Notes: generated by a model from the sequence alone, not told the origin. Shown: positions 16,963 through 26,600, numbered from the stretch's first letter. The stretch: DNA of 64,000 nucleotides from Achromobacter xylosoxidans A8 (GCF_000165835.1 NC_014640.1:248001-312000), one strand, 5' to 3'. Translations and numbers: made by a program.

Positions 16963-17742
16963 ATGCCCGACGACGTTCACAACCCTTCCGATACTCCGCC
17001 TGCCGGCGCGCCGGCGGCGCATTTGCGGCCTTTCGTCCAGAATTCCGGCACCCGGCGCACCCTGCATTTCACGCAGCAGGAAATCCAGAGCAGCATGTCC
17101 ACGCTCAATCCTGACGCGCTCGAACTGGAGTACACGCGGATGATGATGGGCTTCGTGCTCTTTAATCCGGATCCAGAGCGCATCCTGATGGTGGGGCTGG
17201 GCGGCGGCTCGCTGCCCAAGTTCTGCCATCGCTATCTGTCGGGCAGCGCTGTCGAAGTGGTCGAGATCGATCCCGCCGTCATCGCCCTGCGTGACACGTT
17301 CATGGTGCCGCGCGACGGGGAGCGGTTCCGCGTGATCCAGGCCGACGCGGCCGAACACATGCGCGGACTGTCGGACCATGCCGACGTGATATTCCTGGAC
17401 GGGTTCGGCGTCGGCGGGATTCCCGGCCCGCTATGTTCGGCCGGGTTCTACGCCGACTGTTTCAGGGCCTTGCGCGAGGACGGCATCCTGGTGATCAACT
17501 TCCATGTGAACCACCCGGACCACCATGAATACATGGAGCGGGTGCGCGCATCGTTCGGCGCGTCCATGTTCGAAGTGGTGGACGATGATATGACCAACAG
17601 CATCGTCTTCGCCTGCAAGGGCGATTTGCTGGACGATCCCGCCGCGGCCCAGCTGCGGCGGCCGGCGTCCATGCCCAAGGACGCCTGGCGCCAGCTGATG
17701 CCGACGATGAAGGTCATCGGCGCGACGTTGGTGCAGAGATAG
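16963..17742 (+). CDS. Spermidine synthase-like methyltransferase-fold protein
   Basis: A 259-residue protein with the Rossmann fold of spermine/spermidine synthases: ILMVGLGGGSLPKFCHR (glycine-rich loop), VEVVEIDPAVIAL (acidic ligand), FRVIQADAAEHM and ADVIFLDGFGVGG. The catalytic DxxD-type layout of true aminopropyltransferases is not clear, and the N-terminal beta domain is short. Many such proteins in Proteobacteria are fused to or paired with membrane proteins and lack proven polyamine activity. ATG 16963 was picked; a GTG at 16933 would add 10 residues. It stands alone and converges with the acyl-CoA dehydrogenase gene, 4 bases away. Confidence 0.72.
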   Translation: MPDDVHNPSDTPPAGAPAAHLRPFVQNSGTRRTLHFTQQEIQSSMSTLNPDALELEYTRMMMGFVLFNPDPERILMVGLGGGSLPKFCHRYLSGSAVEVVEIDPAVIALRDTFMVPRDGERFRVIQADAAEHMRGLSDHADVIFLDGFGVGGIPGPLCSAGFYADCFRALREDGILVINFHVNHPDHHEYMERVRASFGASMFEVVDDDMTNSIVFACKGDLLDDPAAAQLRRPASMPKDAWRQLMPTMKVIGATLVQR

Positions 17743-17746
17743 CACT

Positions 17747-19528
17747 CTAAGTGGACCAGCAGGCGTCGGGAAAGGCGTCAATGCTGGCGCCGCCTTCGCC
17801 GATGGCCTGCCGCAAGGCGCCGGACTGGACCAGCAGATTGCCTGCATAGAACTGGGCGCTGGCTTGGATTGCCTGCAGCGCGGCGCCATCGGCCCCGCCG
17901 CCTAGCGCTGCGCGCAGGCGCAGCCCTTGCATCCAGGCGCCCGCCACCAGGCCCCAGAGCTCAAGATAGGACACGGCGCCCGCATGGGTGGCGCGCGGAT
18001 CGGCGGCATGGCGTTCCAGCAGCCAGGCGATGGTTTCGCGCAAATGCGTGCAGCCCTGCCGCAGGCTGCGGCCGAACTCGCGGGCCGGCGCCGCGCCCGC
18101 AAGCATCGCCTCGGCCAGTTGGGAAATTTCATCGAGCAGCAGCGTGGCTTGCGCGCCGCTGTCCCGGACTGTCTTGCGGCCCAGCAGGTCGTTGGCCTGG
18201 ATCGCGGTGGTGCCTTCGTAGATGGTCAGGATGCGCGCATCCCGGTAGTACTGGGCCGCGCCGGTTTCCTCGATGAAGCCCATGCCGCCGAAGACCTGGA
18301 CCGCGTCATACGTGATCCGTTGGGCGGTCTCGGTGAACCAGCCTTTCATGACGGGTATCAGTAGGTCGATGCGGGCCTGGGCGCGGCTGCGGACTTCGAG
18401 GTCCGCGCCGGCATGGGCCAGATCCCTCTGCATCGATAGGTACATGCCCAGCGCGCGCATCGATTCAATGCGGCTCTTCATGGAAAGCAGCAGGCGACGT
18501 ACGTCCGGGTGGCGCAGGATCGGAAGTGCCGCGCCCTCTTCGCCGACGACCTTGCCCTGGCTGCGTTCCCGCGCATACCAGACCGCATGCTGGAAGGCGC
18601 GTTCGGCAACGGCCAGGCCCTGGTTGCCGACGGCGCAGCGGGCTTCGTTCATCATGACGAACATGTTCATCAGGCCCTGGTTCAGCTCGCCGACCAGGTA
18701 GCCGGTGGCGCCCTGCCCGGCGCCGAACTGCATGACCGCGGTGGGGCTGGCGTGGATGCCCAGTTTGTGCTCCAGGGCCGAGCAGTGCACATCGTTGCGC
18801 GCGCCCGGCGAGCCGTCGTCCTGGATCAGGTATTTGGGCACGGCGAATAGCGACAGGCCTTTTGCGCCGGCGGGCGCATCGGGCGTGCGGGCCAGCACCA
18901 GATGGATGATGTTGGACGCGAGGTCATGGTCGCCGTAGGTGATGAAGATCTTCTGGCCGGATATCGCATAGGATCCGTCTTCCAGCGGGGTTGCCCGGGT
19001 GCGCACGGCGCCAAGGTCCGAGCCTGCCGCAGGTTCCGTCAAGTTCATGGTGCCGGTCCATTCACCGCTGATCAACCGGGGCAGCAGCTGGTCCTTCAAG
19101 GCCGGAGACGCCGCATGCAAGAGGGTTTCGATGGCGCCGCCGGTCAGCATGGCGCAGAGGGCGAAGCTGGGGTTGCAGGCGTGCCAGATCTCTTCGGTCA
19201 GGGTGGACAGCACGCAGGAAAGCCCCTGGCCGCCGTACTGCTCGGGCTGGCGCAAGCCATTCCATCCGCCTTCGCAGAAGGCGCGGTAGGCCTGCTGGAA
19301 TCCGGCGGGCGTGGAAACGCCGCCTTCATGCAGGCGGCAGCCCTGCTGGTCGCCGACGCGATTGAGGGGATCCAGCAAGCCTTGCGCGAATTTCTCGGCT
19401 TCGAGCACGACAGAGCGCGCGAGTCCCGCGTCCAGGGCGGACCCGCAGCGTTGTAGATGCGGATCCAGGGGAAACACCGCGGTCGTGAGGAAGTCGATGT
19501 CATGCAATGGCGCTTGATACTGGCTCAT
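17747..19528 (-). CDS. Acyl-CoA dehydrogenase (FadE/DmdC-like long form)
   Basis: A 593-residue flavoprotein. The core ACAD domains run from about residue 50 to 460, with MNLTEPAAGSDLGAVRTRA (FAD/substrate motif), QKIFITYGDHD, and YDAVQVFGGMGFIEETG leading to YYRDARILTIYEGTTAIQ. A C-terminal helical extension of about 120 residues makes it the long class (DmdC/AidB-like neighbours). It adds a double bond alpha-beta to a CoA thioester, passing electrons to ETF. ATG 19528 gives the family N-terminus; the frame runs upstream into the flavin reductase gene. It is the last gene of a five-gene minus-strand operon beginning at 24373. Confidence 0.85.
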   Translation of the reverse strand: MSQYQAPLHDIDFLTTAVFPLDPHLQRCGSALDAGLARSVVLEAEKFAQGLLDPLNRVGDQQGCRLHEGGVSTPAGFQQAYRAFCEGGWNGLRQPEQYGGQGLSCVLSTLTEEIWHACNPSFALCAMLTGGAIETLLHAASPALKDQLLPRLISGEWTGTMNLTEPAAGSDLGAVRTRATPLEDGSYAISGQKIFITYGDHDLASNIIHLVLARTPDAPAGAKGLSLFAVPKYLIQDDGSPGARNDVHCSALEHKLGIHASPTAVMQFGAGQGATGYLVGELNQGLMNMFVMMNEARCAVGNQGLAVAERAFQHAVWYARERSQGKVVGEEGAALPILRHPDVRRLLLSMKSRIESMRALGMYLSMQRDLAHAGADLEVRSRAQARIDLLIPVMKGWFTETAQRITYDAVQVFGGMGFIEETGAAQYYRDARILTIYEGTTAIQANDLLGRKTVRDSGAQATLLLDEISQLAEAMLAGAAPAREFGRSLRQGCTHLRETIAWLLERHAADPRATHAGAVSYLELWGLVAGAWMQGLRLRAALGGGADGAALQAIQASAQFYAGNLLVQSGALRQAIGEGGASIDAFPDACWST

Positions 19529-19535
19529 GGAGTGC

Positions 19536-20162
19536 CTATTCAGAAGTGGAGAGTGACTGCGCCGGACCGGCAAAGATTCTGGGGCCCAGGCCCGCATACC
19601 AGGGGCCGCCGAGGCGGCAGGCAGGGTCGAGCAGCGAACCATCGATGCGGCCATCGCTCATGCAGTGCTCGGCGATGCTGAAATGGATGACCTCGCCCAC
19701 CAGCAGGCGTGCGGACTGGATGCCGAAGGTGAGCGCCTGCGCCAGCTTGCATTCGAGCCGGATGGGGCTGCGTGCGACGCCGCGCGGCCTGACCCGCGTG
19801 CTTGCGACCATGTCCACGCCCAGCAGCGCGGCCTCGTCGACATCCGCCGGGTAGCGGCCCGAGGACGCGTGCATGGGAGCAAGCTGTTCCAGCGTGACGA
19901 AGTTGACGACGAATTCTCCCGTTTCCAGGATGTTGGCCGCAGTGTCCTTATCCTGGCCCTGGTGCTGGCTGATGCTCAGGGCGATCAGCGGCGGTTCCGT
20001 CGACACCATGGTGTAGAAGCTGAAGGGGGCCAGATTGCCCTGGCCCATCGCGTCCACGCTGGATACCCAGGCGATGGGCCGGGGTACGAGGCAGGAGGTC
20101 AGCAGCCGGTAGGTCTCGCGCGTGCTCAGCTTTTTCGCGTCCAGGCCGATGTGCGCGGCCAT
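19536..20162 (-). CDS. Flavin reductase-like FMN-binding split-barrel protein
   Basis: A 208-residue protein of the flavin reductase-like family: RLLTSCLVPRPIAWVSSVD followed by NLAPFSFYTMVSTEPPLIA, which forms the FMN pocket. Proteins of this kind reduce flavin for a monooxygenase partner or act as FMN oxidoreductases. No monooxygenase is in the operon, so the partner or reaction is unknown. Its start codon directly abuts the CaiB stop (20163) and its stop lies 7 bases before the acyl-CoA dehydrogenase start, so translation is likely coupled. Confidence 0.8.
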   Translation of the reverse strand: MAAHIGLDAKKLSTRETYRLLTSCLVPRPIAWVSSVDAMGQGNLAPFSFYTMVSTEPPLIALSISQHQGQDKDTAANILETGEFVVNFVTLEQLAPMHASSGRYPADVDEAALLGVDMVASTRVRPRGVARSPIRLECKLAQALTFGIQSARLLVGEVIHFSIAEHCMSDGRIDGSLLDPACRLGGPWYAGLGPRIFAGPAQSLSTSE

Positions 20163-21224
20163 TCAACCCTCGTCCATGTGGGCCAGCCTTACCGGGTAGC
20201 GGACGTACCGCGCCTCGGCATGGCCGTCGAAGAGACCGCGGGCGCGCGCATGGGGCGTGCCGCGCAGCGCCAGGGGCTCTTCCACCAGCGATACCGGCAC
20301 GTCCGCGGCCTCCAGGCGGGCGATGATGTCCGGCGCATCCAGGCCGGCCACGTGTCCGGCGATCGCGTGGTTGATGTCCGTGGCCAGCGTTACGCGCTGG
20401 TGATAGGACGAGGTTTCCGCAGTGCTCAGGTCCAAGGCAAAGGCTTGCACCAGGCGTAGCCAGAAGTGGTCCTCCAGTGCGGCAATCGCGACGCAGGCGC
20501 CATCGCGCGTGCGGAACACGCCATAGGCAGGCTTGTTCAACACGTCCTGGCGCTGCGCGGCCAGGCTGGCGAGTCCGGCCGATGAGAACTGGCCCAGGCG
20601 CGGATTCATCCAGTGGGCCACGCAGTCCGTCAGCGACACGTCCAGATGTTGTCCGCGGCCCGTATGCTGGCGCTGCATCAAGGCCGCCAGGATGCTGGAC
20701 AAGGCATACATGGCGCCGCAAAGGTCGGCGACGGGCAAGCCGGCGCCTGGCGCAGGCATGGCGGGATCGCTGCCCGCCAGCGCCAATGCGCCCGCCGTGG
20801 CGAGATAGTTGATGTCATGGCCTGGCCGCTGGGCATTGGGGCCGTGCTGGCCGTAGCCGCTCAACGACACGTAGACCAGCCCGGGATTGATGGCGGCAGC
20901 CTCGTCGTAGCCCAGGCCCAGACGCGCCATGACGCCCGGACGGAATCCCTCGACCAGGACATCGCTGCGCGCGATGATTTCGCGGGCCGCCTGCACGCCT
21001 GCCGGCTGCTTGAGATCAAGCATGACGCATGGCTTGCCGCGGTTGACGGCATCGAACACGCCGGGGTAGAGCCGGCGCGCATTGTCGCCGTGCGGAGGGC
21101 GCTCGATCTTCGTGACGGCGGCGCCCAGTTCCAGAAGGTTCTGGGTCAGGAACGGCCCTGGCAGCAGTTCGGAAAAGTCGGCAACCGCGATGCCGGACAG
21201 GGGAAGGGGGGGCGGGTGAGGCAT
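20163..21224 (-). CDS. CaiB/BaiF-family (family III) CoA-transferase
   Basis: A 353-residue class III CoA-transferase. It opens with LSGIAVADFSELLPGPFLTQ, then ITKIERP-type VTKIERPPHGDNAR, and contains GLVYVSLSGYGQHGPNAQRPG and the aspartate region DLCGAMYALSSI where the acyl-enzyme Asp is expected. It moves CoA between carboxylic acids by a ping-pong route. At 353 residues it is somewhat short for the family (about 380-430) but complete. ATG 21224 was chosen over an in-frame start at 21269 that overlaps the receptor gene. It would activate the acid whose receptor is encoded just upstream. Confidence 0.87.
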   Translation of the reverse strand: MPHPPPLPLSGIAVADFSELLPGPFLTQNLLELGAAVTKIERPPHGDNARRLYPGVFDAVNRGKPCVMLDLKQPAGVQAAREIIARSDVLVEGFRPGVMARLGLGYDEAAAINPGLVYVSLSGYGQHGPNAQRPGHDINYLATAGALALAGSDPAMPAPGAGLPVADLCGAMYALSSILAALMQRQHTGRGQHLDVSLTDCVAHWMNPRLGQFSSAGLASLAAQRQDVLNKPAYGVFRTRDGACVAIAALEDHFWLRLVQAFALDLSTAETSSYHQRVTLATDINHAIAGHVAGLDAPDIIARLEAADVPVSLVEEPLALRGTPHARARGLFDGHAEARYVRYPVRLAHMDEG

Positions 21225-21234
21225 GGCGAGGCTC

Positions 21235-22215
21235 CTAGTCCAGCTGCACCTTGGCTTCCTTGACCACATTGCCCCACTTGACGGATTCGTCCTTCACGAA
21301 AGAGGAGAAATCCACGCCGGATTTCTTCAACGGCACGCCGCCGAAGGCGATCAGGCGCGAAGCGATCTGCGGATCGTCGATGGCCTGGGCGAACGCCTTT
21401 TCGAGTTTGGCGCTCACTGGCGCGGGCGTGTCGGCGGGCACGAAGAGGCCCATCCAGGACACGGAGGTGGCGCCCGGATAGCCGAGTTCCGCGAGCGTGG
21501 GCACTTCGGGGAAGGACGGCAGCCTGGCTTCTCCGGTGACGGCGAGCGCGCGGATCTTGCCGCTCTTGATGAAGGATTCGGTCGAGACCGGGTAGTCGAA
21601 GGAAATGTCGACCTGGCCGCCGATCAGCGCGGTGATCGAAGGCGCGCTGCCCTTGAACGGGATATGGCTGAATTTCACGCCAGCGACGGACTGGAACAGC
21701 TCGGCCGCAAGGTGCGTGCCGGTGCCGGCGCCAGCGCTGGACGTGTTGAGCTTGCCCGGATTGGCCTTGGCATAGGCGACGAGCTTCTCCAGCGTGTTGT
21801 ACGGGCGGGATTCGTTGACGACAAGGATATTGGGAATGGCCGTCAGCCCCTGCACGGCGACCAGGGCCTTGTCAGGCTTGCTGGCGTTCTTGTAGATCAG
21901 GGGATTGGTGACCTGGGTGCCTTGGGTGCCGAGAAAGATCGTATAGCCGTCCGGCTTGCTGTTGGCCGCGTATTCCGCGCCGATGTTGCCGCCCGCGCCG
22001 GCGCGATTCTCGACGATGATGGGCTGCCCCAGCAGTTCGGAGGCGCGCGCGCCGACCGTGCGCGCCACATTGTCCGTGATGCCGCCGGCGGTGAACGGGA
22101 CGATGAACCGTATCGGGCGGTCCGGAAAGGCGGCGTCGGCCGAGGCGTTGAGCGGCGCGAGCGCCATGGCGGCGGCGAGCACGCCCGCCGCGGGTCCGAA
22201 GAGCTTGTTGAACAT
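21235..22215 (-). CDS. Bug-family tripartite tricarboxylate transporter receptor protein
   Basis: A 326-residue periplasmic binding protein with a signal peptide (ALAPLNASADAAFP, cleaved near residue 24). Typical Bug/TctC features: PIRFIVPFTAGGITDNVAR, IIVENRAGAGGNIGAEYAA, and FSHIPFKGSAPSITALIGGQVD. These receptors bind carboxylates, amides or aromatic acids. The membrane parts (TctA/TctB) are not nearby, as is common for the expanded Bug set in Bordetella and relatives. It lies between the acyl-CoA synthetase and the CoA-transferase, so its ligand is probably the operon's substrate. ATG 22215 was chosen for the signal peptide. Confidence 0.88.
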   Translation of the reverse strand: MFNKLFGPAAGVLAAAMALAPLNASADAAFPDRPIRFIVPFTAGGITDNVARTVGARASELLGQPIIVENRAGAGGNIGAEYAANSKPDGYTIFLGTQGTQVTNPLIYKNASKPDKALVAVQGLTAIPNILVVNESRPYNTLEKLVAYAKANPGKLNTSSAGAGTGTHLAAELFQSVAGVKFSHIPFKGSAPSITALIGGQVDISFDYPVSTESFIKSGKIRALAVTGEARLPSFPEVPTLAELGYPGATSVSWMGLFVPADTPAPVSAKLEKAFAQAIDDPQIASRLIAFGGVPLKKSGVDFSSFVKDESVKWGNVVKEAKVQLD

Positions 22216-22270
22216 GGGTAGTCTCCTGTTGTATGGGTCCGCCATCTGGAGCGGCGGATGTTGAAGTGCG

Positions 22271-24373
22271 CTATCGCGCGGATGCGATCAGCACGGCGTC
22301 CAGCGCGACGGCGCCGTCCGGGCTGACCAGCACGGGATTCAGATCAAGTTCCTGGACCTCATAGGGGCCGCGCGTCACGAAGTCGGACACGGCCAGCAGC
22401 AGTTTTTCCAGGGCGCCGATATCGGCCGGCGCCTGGCCGCGGCACCCGGCAAGCAGCTGATGGCAGCGGGTCTCGGCGATCATGGCGCGGGCCTCGGCGG
22501 GCGTGAGCGGCAAGAGGCGGCGGCTCACGTCCCTGAAGACCTCGACATAAACGCCGCCGAGGCCGAAAGTCAGGACGTGGCCGAACAGGTCGTCACGGTG
22601 CACGCCCACCAGGGTCTCCACGCCGCGTTGCGCCATCATTTGTTCGATCAGGATGCCCTCGATGTCCGCCTGCGGATACGCCTCTCGCGCCCGCGCCATG
22701 ATCAACTCCCATGCGTTGCGGATTTCCTCGGCCGTGCGCAGTCCGACGATGACGCCGCCGATGTCCGACTTGTGGAGGATCTGCGGGCTGACGATCTTGG
22801 CCACCACCGGGCCGTCGCATTGCGCGGCCGCGGCGACGGCGTCATCGGCCGTCCGGCAGACGCGCCCGAAGGGCACGGCGACTCCGGCCTCGCTCAGTAG
22901 CTGCTTGGCGGCGCGCTCGGCGTAGGCTTGCGGCGCCGGCGTATCGCGCTGGGGCGCCGCGTGCATGATGGAGGGCTCCCATGCTGGATCGAAGGCGCGG
23001 GCGGATGCGCCATGGCTGTTCCATTTCGCCAGCGCCTTGATGGCCTTGCCCAGAGTCCGGATGGGCGCAATGCCTGCGTCCACCAGGCATTGATAGCCGG
23101 TTCCCAGCTTGTCGCTCATCCAGACCGGCACGATGGGGATATCGATCTCGGCCTGTACCTTGACCAGGTTCTGGCAGGCGGCCAGTGTGGTGTCGCCGTA
23201 TTCCATGGGGATGGGATAGAGCACGACGTCCACATTCGGGTCCTGGGCGACGCGCAGCAGCGAACCATAGCTGATGTCGCTCTGGACCAGGATCTCCGCA
23301 GTGGTGTCGACGGGATTGTCGATGGCCGCATAGCTGGGAAGCAGCTCCGCCAGGGCCTGGCGGGTCCGCGGTTCGAACTCGGCCAGCGCCAGGTCCGCGG
23401 AACCCAGCATGTCCGCGGCCAGCGCGACGGTGCCGCCCGAGAACGAGTACACGGCGGTGCGAATGGCGCGCGCAGGCACGCCGCGGGCCAGCAGCGCGGC
23501 GGTATCGATCAGTTCATCGATATCGTCGACCTCCACGATCCCCAGTTGTCGGAAGGCGGCGCTGTTGATGTCCGCACTGCCCGACAGCGCGGCGGTATGG
23601 GATTGCGTGGCCTTGACGCCGTAGGCGGACTTGCCGACCTTCAGGGCCACGATGGGTTTGCCCTGGCGCGCGGCATTGAGCGCTGCGGCAGCGAAACGGG
23701 GCGCGTCGTTGATGCCTTCCAGCAGCGTGACGATGACTTTGATTTCGGGCATCGCGGCCATGTGGTTGATGTAGTCGCTGGCGGTCAGGTCGACCTCGTT
23801 GCCGCTCGAACACCACAGGCCGATGCCGATGCCGCGGCCGCTGGCTTGCAGGAATGTGCGGCCCAGTCCGCCGCCCTGCGTGACCAGGCCGATCGGGCCG
23901 GGCATGCGGTCGTACTGGAAGGCCGGCGAGAACGTGAAGCCCAGGCCGCGGTTGTTGTTGTTCATGCCGGGGCAGTTCGGTCCGTAGATCCGGATCCCGG
24001 TTTCGCGGACGATGGCGCGCATCTGTTCTTCGAGCTGGCGGCCCGCCTCGCCTGTCTCGCCGAAGCCGGAGGTCAGGACGATGGCGAACTTGACACCCTT
24101 GCGGCCGCATTCCGCCAGCACGCTGACTGCCGCCGGCGCCGGCACGACCACGATCGCGGTCTGCGGCGCATTGGGCAGATCCATCACCGAGCGATAGGCG
24201 CGCCTGCCCATGACCGTGTCCTTGGTGGCGTTGACCAGGAATAGTTCGCCGGTGTAGCTGGAGTGCTCGACGATATTGGTCAAGGCGCGCTGGCCGATGC
24301 TGGCGGGCCGGTCCGAGGCGCCGATCAGGACGAGGGAGCTGGGATCGAACAGCGGGGCAAGGTCTGAAAACAT
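22271..24373 (-). CDS. NDP-forming acyl-CoA synthetase (acetate-CoA ligase family)
   Basis: A 700-residue single-chain enzyme with fused alpha and beta parts: CoA-binding domain (about 1-130, SLVLIGASDRPASIG), flavodoxin-like ligase domains (about 140-450, holding the presumed phospho-His in QSHTAALSG), and an ATP-grasp domain (about 480-700, VVAKIVSPQILHKSDIGGV). It makes acyl-CoA from acid, CoA and ATP with ADP release, via a phosphohistidine. Related enzymes use acetate, pimelate, phenylacetate or hydroxycinnamates. It is the first gene of the minus-strand catabolic operon and faces the SDR operon across the 24374-24638 control region. Confidence 0.86.
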   Translation of the reverse strand: MFSDLAPLFDPSSLVLIGASDRPASIGQRALTNIVEHSSYTGELFLVNATKDTVMGRRAYRSVMDLPNAPQTAIVVVPAPAAVSVLAECGRKGVKFAIVLTSGFGETGEAGRQLEEQMRAIVRETGIRIYGPNCPGMNNNNRGLGFTFSPAFQYDRMPGPIGLVTQGGGLGRTFLQASGRGIGIGLWCSSGNEVDLTASDYINHMAAMPEIKVIVTLLEGINDAPRFAAAALNAARQGKPIVALKVGKSAYGVKATQSHTAALSGSADINSAAFRQLGIVEVDDIDELIDTAALLARGVPARAIRTAVYSFSGGTVALAADMLGSADLALAEFEPRTRQALAELLPSYAAIDNPVDTTAEILVQSDISYGSLLRVAQDPNVDVVLYPIPMEYGDTTLAACQNLVKVQAEIDIPIVPVWMSDKLGTGYQCLVDAGIAPIRTLGKAIKALAKWNSHGASARAFDPAWEPSIMHAAPQRDTPAPQAYAERAAKQLLSEAGVAVPFGRVCRTADDAVAAAAQCDGPVVAKIVSPQILHKSDIGGVIVGLRTAEEIRNAWELIMARAREAYPQADIEGILIEQMMAQRGVETLVGVHRDDLFGHVLTFGLGGVYVEVFRDVSRRLLPLTPAEARAMIAETRCHQLLAGCRGQAPADIGALEKLLLAVSDFVTRGPYEVQELDLNPVLVSPDGAVALDAVLIASAR

Positions 24374-24638
24374 TCGAGGTCCTCCGGGCATGTCGCGCAT
24401 GCCCGCCTGGCAATGGTTGATGGCGCAATTAATACAACAGGTCGTATACTAATTCGAGATACCGCATAGGTCAATCGGAAATAAATTCGACATTTCGTTG
24501 TTTGATACGATATTATGAATTTAATAAGCCCTCCCGCAGGGGTCGGCACTGCCCCGGAACGGGGTGGCGCGCCCAGGGGAATTGCGTGATGGCACGCACG
24601 GCCGCCGGCCGTTCCATCCACACAGGAAAGAGTTACGC
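24374..24638. promoter_or_regulatory. Divergent control region between the two acyl-CoA operons
   Basis: This 265-base gap holds an AT-rich core (24421-24530) unlike the GC-rich surroundings. Two oppositely oriented copies of a TCGTATMA-type word are seen: TCGTATAC at 24442-24449 and TTGATACGA at 24502-24510. They could be sites for the IclR-type regulator encoded at the end of the plus-strand operon. Promoters for both operons should lie here. A GGAAAGAG ribosome site precedes the SDR start at 24639. Confidence 0.5.
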
Positions 24639-25391
24639 ATGGATTTGAAAATTGCGGGAAAAGTGGCGCTGGTGACCGGATCGGGTCGCGGCATCGGCGC
24701 CCAGACGGCGCGGGTGCTGGCCGAAGAAGGGGCGCGCGTCGTCATCACCGACATCGACGGCCAGACCGCCGCCGCGACGGCGCAGCGGCTGCGGGATGAG
24801 GGCCACGAGGCGATCGGCGTCCAGTGCGACGTCTGCGAGCGCGACGCCGTCGCCGCCATGATGGACGCTGCGGCTTCTGCCTTCGGCGGCGTCGACATCC
24901 TGGTCAACAACGCGGGTTTCACGCGTGACAAGTATCTGGGAAAGATGGCCGAGTCCGATTGGGATTCGGTGGTCGACACCATCCTGAAAGGCGCCTTCCA
25001 TTGCACCCGCGCCGTGCTGCCGGGCATGATGGAGCGCAAGTGGGGGCGCATCATCAATATCGCCTCGCGTTCGGTGTTCGGCAACCCTGGCCAGACCAAC
25101 TACACCACCGCCAAGCTGGGCCTGGTGGGCTTCACCCGCGCCCTGTCGCTGGAACAGGCCAAGTTCGGCATTACCGTCAACGCCATCGCACCCGGCTTCG
25201 TCGAGACCGAGCTGATCCAGTCCCTGCCGTCCTATCCGGCATTGCGGGATGCGGCATTGGCCAAGAATCCGGTCGGCTTCCTGGGCCAGCCGGACGATAT
25301 CGCGTCATCCGTCGCCTTCATCGCTTCGGAGCGCGCCCGCTACATCACCGGCGTCACGCTGTACGTGACGGGCGGACGTTTTTCGTCTTGA
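24639..25391 (+). CDS. SDR-family 3-oxoacyl reductase-like protein (FabG-like)
   Basis: A 250-residue classical SDR: VTGSGRGIGAQ cofactor loop, NNAGFT, Ser in NIASRSVFG, YTTAK for the Y-x3-K pair, and a FabG-like ending YVTGGRFSS. Asp in ITDIDGQ suggests NAD. In this operon it would act as a 3-hydroxyacyl-CoA dehydrogenase or acetoacetyl-CoA-type reductase on the intermediate formed by the MaoC hydratase. ATG 24639 follows GGAAAGAG; an in-frame start at 24564 lacks a ribosome site. First gene of the plus-strand operon. Confidence 0.88.
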   Translation: MDLKIAGKVALVTGSGRGIGAQTARVLAEEGARVVITDIDGQTAAATAQRLRDEGHEAIGVQCDVCERDAVAAMMDAAASAFGGVDILVNNAGFTRDKYLGKMAESDWDSVVDTILKGAFHCTRAVLPGMMERKWGRIINIASRSVFGNPGQTNYTTAKLGLVGFTRALSLEQAKFGITVNAIAPGFVETELIQSLPSYPALRDAALAKNPVGFLGQPDDIASSVAFIASERARYITGVTLYVTGGRFSS

Positions 25392-25433
25392 GACGCACAC
25401 CCCATATCTTGAATTGGCCGCCTGGAGGACAAC

Positions 25434-26600
25434 ATGGATTTTGATTTCGATACCGATCAACTGGCCCTGCGCGACAGCATCAGGCGCTATATGAAGGCCG
25501 AGGTGGGTCCGCGCATCGCCGCCTGCGAAGCCGACAGGCGCATACCTTCGGACGTGCTGGAGGGGCTGGCGCCATTCGGCTACATCGGCGGACTGCTCCC
25601 CGAGGACGATGGCGGCTTCGGCCTGGATTTCGTCACGTGGGCGATGATGGTCGAAGAGGCCGGGTATTGCTGGGGATCGTTGCGCACCATCCTCAACATC
25701 ACGAATATCTTCCTGCGCCTCGTCAATGCCTACGGTACGCCGGCCCAGAAAGAGAAATTCCTGCGGCCCGTGCTGGCGTCGGCCAAGAATGTCTGCGTGG
25801 CGATCAGCGAACCCAATCACGGCTCCAACGTGGCGGGCATCGAGCTCAAGGCGGAAGACCAGGGCGACCACTATGTGCTGAACGGCAGCAAGCTGTGGAT
25901 TACCAACGGGGTCAACGCCGACTACGCGATCGTCCTGGCGCGTACCTTCAGCGCCAGCTGCGACGGCAAGCTCTCGCTGTTCCTGGTCGAACGCGAACAG
26001 TCGCCCTACGAGGCGCGCCTGGTCGACAAAATGGTCCTGAAAGCGTCCGGCACCGCCGAGCTGCGTTTTGACGGCGTGCGCGTACCCAAGGAGAACCTGC
26101 TGGGCGCCGAGGGCACTGCGCTCAAGACCATGCTGACAGGCCTGAACTATGGCCGCCTGAACATCGCAATGGGCGCCGTGGGCGCGGCGCAGGCCGCACT
26201 GGATCTGTCCATTGAATACGCCAAGACCCGGCGCCAGTTCGGCCGCCCCATCGGCGAATTCCAACTCGTGCAAAAGCATATCGTCGACATGATGGTCCGC
26301 ACCGAAGCGGCGCGGGCGTTGGGCTACAAGGCGGCCGTGGCCGTGCAGAAAGGCCTGCCCGCGCGCGTCGAATGCTCCATCGCCAAACTGTACGGCGCCG
26401 AAGCCGCGCACGAAGTCGCCAAGATTGCGCTGAGCGTCCATGGCGGCCTGGGTTATTCGACCGAATACCCGTTGGAGCGCATCTTCCGCGATACCAGCGG
26501 CGGCACGATACCGGAAGGCACGGCGGAAGTGCAGACGCTGATCGTGGGCCGCGAGGTGCTGGGCCTGTCCGCGATCAACGCGGCGGAGACGGCGAAGTGA
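25434..26600 (+). CDS. Acyl-CoA dehydrogenase (short/medium-chain type)
   Basis: A 388-residue acyl-CoA dehydrogenase with the standard three domains. Seen: CVAISEPNHGSNVAGIELKA, LNGSKLWITNGVNADYAIV, and the C-terminal SVHGGLGYSTEYPLERIFRD followed by GTAEVQTLIVGREVLGL. It is a different subfamily from the 593-residue enzyme of the facing operon; the EYPLERIFRD block resembles glutaryl- and isovaleryl-type enzymes. It would oxidise an acyl-CoA and reduce ETF. TGGAGG lies shortly before ATG 25434. Its stop overlaps the MaoC start (TGATG), so the two are translationally coupled. Confidence 0.88.
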   Translation: MDFDFDTDQLALRDSIRRYMKAEVGPRIAACEADRRIPSDVLEGLAPFGYIGGLLPEDDGGFGLDFVTWAMMVEEAGYCWGSLRTILNITNIFLRLVNAYGTPAQKEKFLRPVLASAKNVCVAISEPNHGSNVAGIELKAEDQGDHYVLNGSKLWITNGVNADYAIVLARTFSASCDGKLSLFLVEREQSPYEARLVDKMVLKASGTAELRFDGVRVPKENLLGAEGTALKTMLTGLNYGRLNIAMGAVGAAQAALDLSIEYAKTRRQFGRPIGEFQLVQKHIVDMMVRTEAARALGYKAAVAVQKGLPARVECSIAKLYGAEAAHEVAKIALSVHGGLGYSTEYPLERIFRDTSGGTIPEGTAEVQTLIVGREVLGLSAINAAETAK

